NCBI RefSeq assembly: GCF_024181405.1
Contig: NZ_CP051302.1
Span: 2,108,001-2,172,000 of the forward strand
Origin: Treponema denticola
Lineage (GTDB): Bacteria > Spirochaetota > Spirochaetia > Treponematales > Treponemataceae
Direction of reading: 5' to 3'
Length of the DNA stretch: 64,000 bases
A program made the position numbers and the translations under genes. The notes under the pieces are model-generated. The model searched no databases. It saw only the letters and a list, made by a program, of their open reading frames with translations, and was not told the origin of the DNA. Of this stretch, positions 35,638 to 43,516 are shown piece by piece (the first letter of the stretch is position 1; every line of letters starts with the position of its first letter).

Positions 35638-35670
35638 ACATTTATATATGGGGGATTTTAATAAACACTT

Positions 35671-36459
35671 ATGAAAAAATTTTTAATGATAACGATTACA
35701 GTATGTTTATTAGCAGGCGGTGTAAATGCCTTTGCCTATGGAATCAATAGCTTTACGGTTTATGATGCACAAGACAATATTGTACACAAGATAACCGCCA
35801 AGAGCGAAGTCAATGAGTTATATCTGCTTTTTCAAGAATCTTTGCAGATAGCAGCTGATGAAGCTTTGTTTACGGAATTACCTAAAGACGCACAAGTGTT
35901 ATACCGTTATGTTCTTTCATATAATTATGGTGATGATGAGCAGTATTTCAGTTTTATAGTATATAAAAATTATCCTCTTTGCCGGATTCCCCAATTACAG
36001 GAAAAGGAGGATATCCCAAAAGAATTAACATGGAAACTTTTTAAATACGCATACGAAATCGCCAGCAAGCCTGCTGAGGTGAAAAAACAGCTTTCTTATT
36101 CTGCGAAAAATTCTTATATCCGCATATATGATGATAAGGGCTCTCTTTTACTATTTATTGCAGGGGAAAAAATTCTGGATATGTTCGACACATTGTTTGG
36201 AAAAGATATCACCGAAATCGAAGAAAGAAATTTGAAAAGCCTTTTTACCGCCGAAAGCATTCATGATGGCCGAGAAGTCCTTGTGCATTATTCATTTATA
36301 GATGATGACAAAATTATGAAGCTGTATATTTACAAAGACACAAAAGAAATGAATATAACAACCGATACCGGAGTTCTAAAAGTAAACCTTTCAGAAGAAG
36401 CATATAGAATTTTAAGCAGCCCTAAAAGCTTTCAAAAAGAATTCGAAAAAAGAAGATGA
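35671..36459 (+). CDS. Exported hypothetical protein, 262 aa
   Basis: A signal peptide (MKKFLMITITVCLLAGG, cleavage near Ala22) suggests export to the periplasm. The rest is beta-rich and I do not recognise it. It is preceded by a 30-nt gap without a strong ribosome site and followed by a promoter for accB. Its link to the fatty-acid genes is positional only. Confidence 0.65.
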   Translation: MKKFLMITITVCLLAGGVNAFAYGINSFTVYDAQDNIVHKITAKSEVNELYLLFQESLQIAADEALFTELPKDAQVLYRYVLSYNYGDDEQYFSFIVYKNYPLCRIPQLQEKEDIPKELTWKLFKYAYEIASKPAEVKKQLSYSAKNSYIRIYDDKGSLLLFIAGEKILDMFDTLFGKDITEIEERNLKSLFTAESIHDGREVLVHYSFIDDDKIMKLYIYKDTKEMNITTDTGVLKVNLSEEAYRILSSPKSFQKEFEKRR

Positions 36460-36535
36460 TAAAAAAATAAAGTTTATGGATAGTTGGAAATGAGGAAGAG
36501 GTTTAAGATGCTTAAAAATGGATTTTTATAAGGGA

Positions 36536-36565
36536 TAGACAATCTGCCTGTATAAATGATAAAAT
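36536..36565 (+). promoter_or_regulatory. Likely promoter of accB-accC
   Basis: -35 TAGACA (36536-36541), 18-bp spacer, -10 TAAAAT (36560-36565), 48 nt upstream of the accB ATG. Confidence 0.5.
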
Positions 36566-36613
36566 ATCAGCCTTTACGGTTAAATAAATAAAATAAAACT
36601 TTAAGGAGATTTT

Positions 36614-37186
36614 ATGAAAGAAGATTTTATTTTGAAAGTGATAGAAAAGTTTGAAAAAGGCGATGCTGTGGTCTTGCAGATAAAGCAGGACGACTGTGAG
36701 CTTATCTTAAAAAAAGAAGGAGCCTTTCCTAAAAAAGAAGCTGTCATTCAGTCAGGTGCGTGCGGAGGAGTGCAGACCGCCTATACTATGCCATATCCGG
36801 CGATACCGGCAGGATTTCAATCCGGTCTTCCGGCGGGCATCCAGACAGCTCCGGCAGGAACAGCGGGACAAGGGGCAACACCTCAAGCAGCAAGTCCTGC
36901 TGCAGAAGCTCCGGCTCAAGCCTCACCCGCAGCTTCATCGGCTAACCTACTTGAAGTAAAAAGCCCCATTGTCGGAACCTTTTACAGGGCCCCGTCTCCC
37001 GATTCTCCGCCCTATGTTGAAAAAGGCAGCTCAGTAAAAAAAGGCCACCCCCTTTGTGTGCTTGAAGCCATGAAAATGATGAATACCCTCGAATGCGAAT
37101 ATGACGGAGTTATCGAGGAAATCTTAGTTTCAAACGGAGACCTTGTAGAATTCGATCAGGTCTTGTTTAAGATAAAGGCTAAGTAG
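36614..37186 (+). CDS. accB: Biotin carboxyl carrier protein of acetyl-CoA carboxylase
   Basis: BCCP carries carboxybiotin between AccC and AccAD. The C-terminal biotinyl domain has Lys154 in EAMKMMNTLE. The N-terminal part is followed by a long Pro/Ala/Gln linker (~55-115). The length is 190 aa. AAGGAG precedes the ATG. accC starts 10 nt later, an accBC operon. Confidence 0.95.
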   Translation: MKEDFILKVIEKFEKGDAVVLQIKQDDCELILKKEGAFPKKEAVIQSGACGGVQTAYTMPYPAIPAGFQSGLPAGIQTAPAGTAGQGATPQAASPAAEAPAQASPAASSANLLEVKSPIVGTFYRAPSPDSPPYVEKGSSVKKGHPLCVLEAMKMMNTLECEYDGVIEEILVSNGDLVEFDQVLFKIKAK

Positions 37187-37196
37187 GAAGGTTCCT

Positions 37197-38516
37197 ATGA
37201 TTAAAAAAATACTTATCGCCAACAGAGGCGAGATAGCCGTGAGGGTTATCCGCTCCTGCCGCGAAATGGGAATAAAAACCGTCGCCGTTTACTCTACGGC
37301 GGACAAGGACTGTCTTCATGTGCTTTTAGCTGATGAGGCAGTCTGCATAGGCCCGCCCCCCTCGGCTAAAAGCTATCTTAACAAAGAAGCCCTTATCACG
37401 GCAGCCCTTTGCACTTCCTGTGAGGCAGTGCATCCGGGGGTAGGCTTTTTATCGGAAAACGCAGGTTTTGCCCGCGAGGTAGAAAACGCAGGGCTCTTTT
37501 GGATAGGGCCAAAACCAGGCACAATCGAAATGCTCGGCGATAAGGTCCGTGCCCGCGAAACAGCCGTAAAAAGCGGACTTCCCGTAACCCCCGGCTCGGA
37601 CGGGGCGATAAAAGAATTAGCCGAAGCCAAAAAAACGGCGGAAAAATGCGGCTATCCTGTCATCATCAAGGCAGCCTCAGGCGGCGGCGGAAAGGGAATG
37701 CGCATCGTTTATAAAGAATCGGAATTAGCCGAAAACCTAAAAATTGCTTCCGCCGAAGCCGAAGCCAATTTTGCCGATGGCACCGTTTATATCGAAAAAT
37801 ATCTGGTAGATCCGCGCCATGTTGAGCTTCAAATTCTAGGCAATGGTAAAGGAGCAGTTTCCGTTTTGGGTGAAAGGGACTGCTCGGTTCAAAAAAATCA
37901 TCAAAAGCTGATAGAAGAAAGCCCCTCTCCGGCCGTAAGCGAGGAAATGCGGGAAGCCATGTGTAAGGGTGCAGTCAGCCTTTTTTCTTCCCTTAAATAC
38001 CGCGGAGCAGGAACAATCGAGTTCCTTGTATCGGGCAATAATTTCTACTTTATGGAAGTAAACGCTCGAATTCAGGTAGAGCATCCAGTTTCGGAGATGA
38101 TTACCGGCACCGATATAATTGCAGAACAAATCCGTGTTTGTACAGGGGAAAACATGAAGTTTGCCCAAGGGATTTTGCCCACCAAGGGCTGGGCTATCGA
38201 AGCCAGAATAAACGCCCGCTCTCCCGGGCTCATAAAGAATTTAAGAGTTCCCGGAGGAAACGGAGTGCGTTTTGACAGCTTTTTATATCAAGGCTATTCG
38301 GTAGTTCCGTTTTATGACTCGATGACGGCAAAGCTCATCGTTCACGGGGCTGACAGGGCCAATGCCATTCAAAAGCTGCTTTGCGCCCTCGATGAGCTTA
38401 AAATTGAAGGCATTACCTGCAATATAGAAGAACAAAAGATTATACTTAACTCAAAAAAGTTCAAATCGGGAGTTTTCGGTACAGGGCTCTACGAAGAGCT
38501 TTTTGGAAATAAGTAA
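37197..38516 (+). CDS. accC: Biotin carboxylase (acetyl-CoA carboxylase)
   Basis: An ATP-grasp enzyme of 439 residues that carboxylates biotin on AccB. It shows the N-terminal KILIANRGEIAVR, the glycine-rich ATP loop AASGGGGKGMRIV, and NARIQVEHPVSE with GTGLY-like end. The start follows the accB stop by 10 nt with GGAAGG. It ends just before leader copy 3 and the accD gene. Confidence 0.96.
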   Translation: MIKKILIANRGEIAVRVIRSCREMGIKTVAVYSTADKDCLHVLLADEAVCIGPPPSAKSYLNKEALITAALCTSCEAVHPGVGFLSENAGFAREVENAGLFWIGPKPGTIEMLGDKVRARETAVKSGLPVTPGSDGAIKELAEAKKTAEKCGYPVIIKAASGGGGKGMRIVYKESELAENLKIASAEAEANFADGTVYIEKYLVDPRHVELQILGNGKGAVSVLGERDCSVQKNHQKLIEESPSPAVSEEMREAMCKGAVSLFSSLKYRGAGTIEFLVSGNNFYFMEVNARIQVEHPVSEMITGTDIIAEQIRVCTGENMKFAQGILPTKGWAIEARINARSPGLIKNLRVPGGNGVRFDSFLYQGYSVVPFYDSMTAKLIVHGADRANAIQKLLCALDELKIEGITCNIEEQKIILNSKKFKSGVFGTGLYEELFGNK

Positions 38517-38524
38517 GGAGAGTT

Positions 38525-38594
38525 GATAAACGGTTCGGCAGGAATTCCGCCTCACTGTTTATCTGACGAGTTTTGTGCTTTGCACAAAACATCG
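38525..38594 (+). promoter_or_regulatory. Structured leader, copy 3 (upstream of accD)
   Basis: P1: GATAAACGGT (38525-38534) paired with ACTGTTTATC (38554-38563), loop TCGGCAGGAATTCCGCCTC, the same as in the ter copy except for two bases. P2: GTTTTGTGC (38570-38578) paired with GCACAAAAC (38582-38590), then ATCG. P1 base changes keep pairing relative to the other copies. Confidence 0.75.
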
Positions 38595-38605
38595 CATTAT
38601 TGATT

Positions 38606-38678
38606 GCCGTTTCTCACAGGTGTTGCGAAACGGCGTAAAAAGTCAAATCGAAAATTGATATTTTCTCATTGACTTTTT
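38606..38678 (+). promoter_or_regulatory. Two further hairpins between leader copy 3 and accD
   Basis: GCCGTTTC (38606-38613) pairs with GAAACGGC (38627-38634). AAAAAGTCAA (38637-38646) pairs with TTGACTTTTT (38669-38678), extended inside by GAAAAT/ATTTTC. The last stem ends a few bases before the AGGAG site of accD. It resembles an attenuator-like layout, but no function is shown. Confidence 0.6.
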
Positions 38679-38692
38679 ATAGGAGACTTAAA

Positions 38693-39508
38693 ATGGATTG
38701 TCCTAGTTGTAAAGTATCATACGATGAAGAGGTTTTTACAGATAACCTGATGGTTTGTCCTCATTGTAATTGCCATCTACGCATAGAACCGAGGCAAAGG
38801 ATTACCTATCTGACCGACGAAAATTCGTTTCAAGAACTGTATCCGAACCTCAAAACATGTAACCCCATCGAAATGGCAGGTTATGAAGAAAAGATTTCGG
38901 CGGCCGAAGAAAAAGCGGCCTTAAACGAAGCCGTTATTACAGGCTCTTGTAAGATTAAAGGAAGAGATGCTCTCTTAGCCCTCATGTCCTTTCACTTTAT
39001 GGGAGGTTCTATGGGCTCCGTTGTAGGCGAAAAAATTTCGCGGCTTATGCTAAAGGGAGCAGCCGAAAGGATACCTGTAATTATCTATGCGACTTCAGGC
39101 GGAGCGCGAATGCAGGAAGGGCTTTTTTCTTTAATGCAGATGGCCAAAACTTCAAGTGCGGCCGCCGAGTTGGATGAAAAAGGAGTTCCTCTTTTTATAA
39201 TGCTTTGCGACCCGACCACGGGAGGTGTTACGGCAAGTTTTGCAATGCTCGGAGATATAACGGCAGCAGAACCCGGAGCCCTTATAGGCTTTGCAGGCCC
39301 CAGAGTTATCGAAGGCACTATCCGCCAGCAGCTGCCCGAAGGCTTTCAGCGGGCGGAATTTCAGTTGGAAAAGGGCTTTGTGGACTGTATAGTGCCGCGC
39401 CAAGAACAAAGGCAATTTTTTGCCCGCATGATTGACGCTCACAGCCTCGGCCTTAAAGAAGCCCCTAAAAAGAAAAAGACAGCAGGAGCGATAAACATTA
39501 CGGCTTGA
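38693..39508 (+). CDS. accD: Acetyl-CoA carboxylase carboxyltransferase subunit beta
   Basis: AccD with AccA transfers CO2 from biotin to acetyl-CoA. The N-terminal zinc ribbon CPSCKVSYDEE...CPHC (residues ~3-26) is visible, then MSFHFMGGSMGSVVGEK, SGGARMQEG and GFAGPRVIEGTIRQQLPEG. The ATG at 38693 follows AGGAG; an upstream in-frame TTG is less likely. Its stop lies inside the P1 hairpin of leader copy 4. Confidence 0.95.
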   Translation: MDCPSCKVSYDEEVFTDNLMVCPHCNCHLRIEPRQRITYLTDENSFQELYPNLKTCNPIEMAGYEEKISAAEEKAALNEAVITGSCKIKGRDALLALMSFHFMGGSMGSVVGEKISRLMLKGAAERIPVIIYATSGGARMQEGLFSLMQMAKTSSAAAELDEKGVPLFIMLCDPTTGGVTASFAMLGDITAAEPGALIGFAGPRVIEGTIRQQLPEGFQRAEFQLEKGFVDCIVPRQEQRQFFARMIDAHSLGLKEAPKKKKTAGAINITA

Positions 39509-39557
39509 AATACAAGCCTCCATGTTTATCTTCGAGTTTGCCTAAGGGCAAACATCG
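39490..39557 (+). promoter_or_regulatory. Structured leader, copy 4 (upstream of accA)
   Basis: P1: GATAAACAT (39490-39498) paired with ATGTTTATC (39522-39530), with an inner helix GGCTTG/CAAGCC (39502-39507/39513-39518). P2: GTTTGCC (39536-39542) paired with GGCAAAC (39547-39553), then ATCG and the GGAGG site. The accD stop (39506-39508) is inside P1. Both stems differ in sequence from the other copies yet stay paired. Confidence 0.75.
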
Positions 39558-39574
39558 TGTTATGGAGGAAATAC

Positions 39575-40492
39575 ATGAGCAATACGGATCAAACAAACTT
39601 GTTAAATAATTTAAAGGATATAGCCCAAAAGGCGGGGCTTGATATAAGTGAAGAGCTTGCAAAAATAAACGCAAAACTTGAAAGCTCAACAGCTCTTTCC
39701 AAAACGTGGGAAAGGGTAGAACTCGCCCGCCACAGCGACAGGCCCAGAACCTTGGACTACATCAATTTGATTTTCGATAATTTTACCGAGCTTCACGGCG
39801 ACCGCTTCTTCGGCGATGACCCAGCAATGATAGGCGGGATAGGCTTTATCGACGGAAGGCCGGTTACGGTAATCGGCACCCAAAAGGGAAGAAACTTACG
39901 CGAAACCATCGACAGAAACGGAGGTATGGCAAACCCTGAAGGCTACCGCAAAGCCATGCGCCTTGCAAAACAGGCCGAAAAATTTAAACGGCCGATTATT
40001 ACCTTTATCGACACTCAAGGGGCCTACCCCGGCCTTGGAGCCGAAGAAAGAGGAATCGGAGAAGCCATCGCCTTTAACTTGCGGGAATTCAGCCGCCTAA
40101 AGACTCCCATAATCTGCATAATCATAGGCGAAGGAGGCTCCGGCGGAGCCCTCGGCATAGGAGTCGGAGACAAAATTTACATGCTTGAAAATGCCATCTT
40201 CTCGGTTATATCCCCGGAAGGATGCGCTTCAATACTATTGAGGGATTCAAGCAGGGCAAAGGATGCAGCCGCCATGCTTAAAATTACCAGCCAAGAAGTT
40301 CTTGATCTAAAGGTAATCAACGGCATCATCCCAGAGCCCGAAAAAGGAGCTCACACCGATCCTAAAAAAACCGCCGATGCTATAAAGGAGCAAATCCTAA
40401 AGGATTTAGACGACCTTACAAAGCGCGATCCCGCCGTTTTGGTAAAATACCGAAGCAAAAAGATAAGAAGCATAGGAAAGTATTCGGAGTAA
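39575..40492 (+). CDS. accA: Acetyl-CoA carboxylase carboxyltransferase subunit alpha
   Basis: The 305-residue product has KTWERVELARHSDRPR, FTELHGDRFFGDDPAMIGG, ITFIDTQGAYPG, GEGGSGGALGIG and SVISPEGCASILLRD, typical of AccA. The start at 39575 (MSNTDQTN) is preferred because GGAGG is just upstream; the GTG 18 nt earlier is not. It is 66 nt after accD and ends the acc group. Confidence 0.96.
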   Translation: MSNTDQTNLLNNLKDIAQKAGLDISEELAKINAKLESSTALSKTWERVELARHSDRPRTLDYINLIFDNFTELHGDRFFGDDPAMIGGIGFIDGRPVTVIGTQKGRNLRETIDRNGGMANPEGYRKAMRLAKQAEKFKRPIITFIDTQGAYPGLGAEERGIGEAIAFNLREFSRLKTPIICIIIGEGGSGGALGIGVGDKIYMLENAIFSVISPEGCASILLRDSSRAKDAAAMLKITSQEVLDLKVINGIIPEPEKGAHTDPKKTADAIKEQILKDLDDLTKRDPAVLVKYRSKKIRSIGKYSE

Positions 40493-40540
40493 GCGGAGAT
40501 TTCTATAAAAAACTAAGTGGTTAAACATAAAAAACGAAAA

Positions 40541-40676
40541 AAACCGCAAGGGACACCAAGACCGTAAAGCTGTTGAGAGGCGTACATCCAGTACACTTCT
40601 CAACGCGGTAAAGGATCTAGTAACGTCTCTCGTATCGGCACAATTATCAATTAAACCTTTGCGTCCTCTGCGGTTT
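40541..40676. repeat. MITE-like element with terminal inverted repeats (copy 3 of the dispersed repeat)
   Basis: AAACCGCAAGGGACACCAAG (40541-40560) is inverted as CTTTGCGTCCTCTGCGGTTT (40657-40676), about 14 of 20 positions matching. The interior holds a palindrome (TTGAGA at 40573-40578, TCTCAA at 40598-40603). It fills the convergent gap between accA and hutH. The right end is related to the copies at 10817 and 21795. Confidence 0.6.
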
Positions 40677-40685
40677 CATTTCTTT

Positions 40686-42209
40686 TTACTTAGCCGCATT
40701 TTCAATCATTTCAATGTTTTCATCATTTGAAATAATCTCAAGAGACTTCATAATGTCGTTATAAAGAATGCGGTCTTCGGTAACCTTGGAGATATGCTTT
40801 CGAATAAGCTTCATCATCTCTCCTGTTCCCTTGCCGTATTTTTTGATGCCGCGTAAATCGCAGGCTTGAGCAGCCGTAAGCCACTCAATAGCAAGAACAT
40901 GGCGTACGTTTTTAACGATTTCGGTTATTTTTCGGGCAGCGGTTGTTCCCATACTTACGTGGTCCTCTTTGTTTCCTGATGAGGTAATAGAGTCAACGCT
41001 GGCAGGATGAGCCAATACCTTGTTTTCTGAAACAAGTGAGGCCGCCGTATATTGAGGAATCATAAAACCCGAATTTACTCCGCCGTTTTCTATTAAGAAG
41101 GCAGGAAGGCCTCCGTTTAACTGCGGGTTTACAAGGCGTTCGATTCGGCGCTCGCTTATGTTTGCAAGCTCGCTGACGGCAATCCCCAAGAAGTCCATGG
41201 TAATAGCTATGGGCTGACCATGGAAGTTTCCGCCTGAAATAACATCATGATTGTCCGGGAATACGAGCGGATTATCGGTTACGGCATTGATTTCTACCTC
41301 TAAAACCTTGCGGACATAGGCGATAGCATCGGCACTTGCTCCGTGAACTTGCGGAACGCATCTGAGCGTATAGGGGTCTTGCACATCATTTTCTCTTGTA
41401 TTGATAGATGAACTGCCCTTTAACATTTTGAGGATAAAGGCTGCCGTATCAATTTGACCCTTGTGCGGACGGGATTTATGGATTCTGGGGTCGAGGGCTG
41501 CGGTAATTCCCCTAAAGGCTTCAAATACCAAGGAAGCGCCCATGTTTGCAGCCTTGAGAAGCTGCTCTGCATCGTGCAGAGCTAAGGCTCCGATACCGGA
41601 CATTACAGGAGTACCGTTAATTATACCGAGACCATCTTTTCCGGAAAGTACGACAGGTTTTAAACCGGCCTTTGCAAGAGCCGCCTTTCCTTCCATAAGT
41701 TTGCCCTCATAATAGGCCTTTCCCTCTCCTATCATTACGAGAGCAATGTGGGCTAGGTTTGCCAAGTCACCGCTTGCTCCTAAGGACCCTTTTTCGGGTA
41801 CATAGGGCGTTACTCCCTTGTTTAACATATCTACAAGAATATCCGGGACAGACGGGGTTACTCCCGAAAAACCGCTCGCATGAGTGTTAAGCCTTAAAAG
41901 CATTATAGCCCTAACTATGTCTTCGGGGAAGGGATTGCCTACACCGCAGGCATGGCTTAATATTAAATTCCTCTGCAGAGCACCGTTTTGATCCTTGGTA
42001 ATCGTTACGGTGGATAATTCTCCAAAGCCGGTCGAAATGCCGTAAGTAGGCTTACCGCTTTTTACGATGTCATCTACAATTTTCTTTGAATCCTTGATTC
42101 TTTTTTTTGCATCTGCGGACAGCTTTACTTCAGCTCCGTGGCGGGCAACAGCTACAACGTCTTCTATCGTCAAACTGCTGCCGGTTACTGTTACAGGTTT
42201 TACCTTCAT
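40686..42209 (-). CDS. hutH: Histidine ammonia-lyase
   Basis: HutH deaminates histidine to urocanate. The 507-residue product has the MIO-forming Ala145-Ser146-Gly147 (GSLGASGDLA), KPTYGISTGFG near the N-terminus, and GGNFHGQPIA. An AAGGAG ribosome site precedes the ATG. The EEP gene is 34 nt upstream and may share its transcript. No other hut genes are in the window. Confidence 0.93.
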   Translation of the reverse strand: MKVKPVTVTGSSLTIEDVVAVARHGAEVKLSADAKKRIKDSKKIVDDIVKSGKPTYGISTGFGELSTVTITKDQNGALQRNLILSHACGVGNPFPEDIVRAIMLLRLNTHASGFSGVTPSVPDILVDMLNKGVTPYVPEKGSLGASGDLANLAHIALVMIGEGKAYYEGKLMEGKAALAKAGLKPVVLSGKDGLGIINGTPVMSGIGALALHDAEQLLKAANMGASLVFEAFRGITAALDPRIHKSRPHKGQIDTAAFILKMLKGSSSINTRENDVQDPYTLRCVPQVHGASADAIAYVRKVLEVEINAVTDNPLVFPDNHDVISGGNFHGQPIAITMDFLGIAVSELANISERRIERLVNPQLNGGLPAFLIENGGVNSGFMIPQYTAASLVSENKVLAHPASVDSITSSGNKEDHVSMGTTAARKITEIVKNVRHVLAIEWLTAAQACDLRGIKKYGKGTGEMMKLIRKHISKVTEDRILYNDIMKSLEIISNDENIEMIENAAK

Positions 42210-42243
42210 TTTTTGCTCCTTATATTTTTATTTTGAATAAATA

Positions 42244-43329
42244 TCATTTTAAAAGTTTAAATTCTGCAATTACGGGATGATGATCCGAAACCTCAAAATT
42301 TAAATCTCCGGTTTTTACTCCGACAATTTCAATATTGGGAGAGCATATAAACCCATCTATTATTGTGGTGTAATTTTCATCCTTAACATAGGGCTTTTCC
42401 AAAAGTCGGACTGTAGGCGTAGAGCTATCAAAGCCCCACTTCCATTCCTTGCCTATAAAATCTGCAGGTAAATATTCTATCCATTCAAGAAATTCATCAG
42501 GTGTAGTATAAGGCATAAAACGATTTTTTTCTACACCCGGAAAAAGAGAGTTCCAATCCCCTCCGGCAATTACCCAATGTCCTTCATTATACAATTTTAA
42601 GGCAAGGTTTTGTAAAAATTCCATTTCCTGTTTTCTTAATACACCGTCTGCATCGTAAGCCGAAAGATGCAGATTGATTATATAGAGATTCTTATCCGGA
42701 ACATCGGTTTTAATTTCAGAAACCAGAAGACAGCGCTTTAAGTTGACGGTTTTTAAGGGCCATGAAAAAGTTCCGGGAAGCTGAAGCCTCTCCGCTTTTT
42801 GTATTCCATATTTACTTAAAGTAAAAACACCGCTTTTTACTCTTCCCAAGGGATTTAAAACGGGAGCCGGCACAATGACGGCATCATAGTTTGCTGCAAA
42901 AACGGAATCATAATCGGCAAAAAAATCGGATAGAGCTTTTTTTTGATTTACATAAAAGCTGCGCCTTGATTTTACATCGATTTCTTGTAAAAGGTTAAAA
43001 CCGCAATCTTCTTTTTTAAGTAAAGCTTTTACTTTTTCGAGGTTATCTAATACAGCCTCATTGCTTCGGGCTGTTACGTTTTTTCCGCCGTCATAGAAAA
43101 AATCGTTTTGAGCATCAAGACCGCAATAGCCTATGTTCCAGCTTAAAACCTTTAAAACCTCATCAGTCTTTAAAATCATTTTTTTTGCATTTACATTTAT
43201 ATCGGTTTTTTCGACAGCCTTAGGACGGTATTCTGCTATGGTAACAAAAAGAAAAAAAGCGGCTGTTAAAAGAAGTAAAATCGCTAAGACCGTCAAAGGA
43301 AGAAAAAGAAACAATCTTCGTGCTCTCAT
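42244..43329 (-). CDS. Endonuclease/exonuclease/phosphatase (EEP) family protein, membrane-anchored
   Basis: A 361-residue product with an N-terminal membrane helix (~8-30) and an EEP domain: LSWNIGY, LLQEID (metal Glu), NLHLSAYD, GGDWNS, and SDHHPV. Family members cut phosphodiesters in nucleic acids or phospholipids. The start at 43329 (MRARRLFLF) follows AAGGTGG; a start at 43341 adds four residues and is less likely. The helix predicts that the enzymatic domain faces the periplasm or cell surface. Substrate unknown. Confidence 0.8.
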   Translation of the reverse strand: MRARRLFLFLPLTVLAILLLLTAAFFLFVTIAEYRPKAVEKTDINVNAKKMILKTDEVLKVLSWNIGYCGLDAQNDFFYDGGKNVTARSNEAVLDNLEKVKALLKKEDCGFNLLQEIDVKSRRSFYVNQKKALSDFFADYDSVFAANYDAVIVPAPVLNPLGRVKSGVFTLSKYGIQKAERLQLPGTFSWPLKTVNLKRCLLVSEIKTDVPDKNLYIINLHLSAYDADGVLRKQEMEFLQNLALKLYNEGHWVIAGGDWNSLFPGVEKNRFMPYTTPDEFLEWIEYLPADFIGKEWKWGFDSSTPTVRLLEKPYVKDENYTTIIDGFICSPNIEIVGVKTGDLNFEVSDHHPVIAEFKLLK

Positions 43330-43371
43330 TTTGAGTTCCACCTTATATTAGAATTATTCTCCGCATAAAAG

Positions 43372-43400
43372 ATTATACCGCAAAAAACCAAATTGTTCAA
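43372..43400 (-). promoter_or_regulatory. Near-consensus sigma-70 promoter of the EEP-hutH unit
   Basis: Minus strand: -35 TTGAAC (43395-43400), 17-bp spacer, -10 TATAAT (43372-43377), 42 nt before the EEP ATG. Confidence 0.8.
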
Positions 43401-43481
43401 TTACGGAAGTTACACATTCAAAAACCTTTTTCCAAAGCAAAGCGGAACTTAAAAAATAAAAATTTTTTAAGAATAAAAACC

Positions 43482-43510
43482 TTGAACTATTGAGAAATAT
43501 TGTGTATAAT
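43482..43510 (+). promoter_or_regulatory. Near-consensus promoter positioned for a leaderless mRNA
   Basis: -35 TTGAAC (43482-43487), 17-bp spacer, -10 TATAAT (43505-43510). The ATG at 43517 begins 6 nt after the -10, so transcription should start at the start codon. No ribosome site is present. Confidence 0.85.
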
Positions 43511-43516
43511 ATGGGG

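Noticed and set aside
38606..38678. Classical terminator/antiterminator (attenuator) in accD
   Set aside because: The second hairpin has a U run within the stem rather than after it, and no alternative pairing is clear. It is listed as hairpins only.
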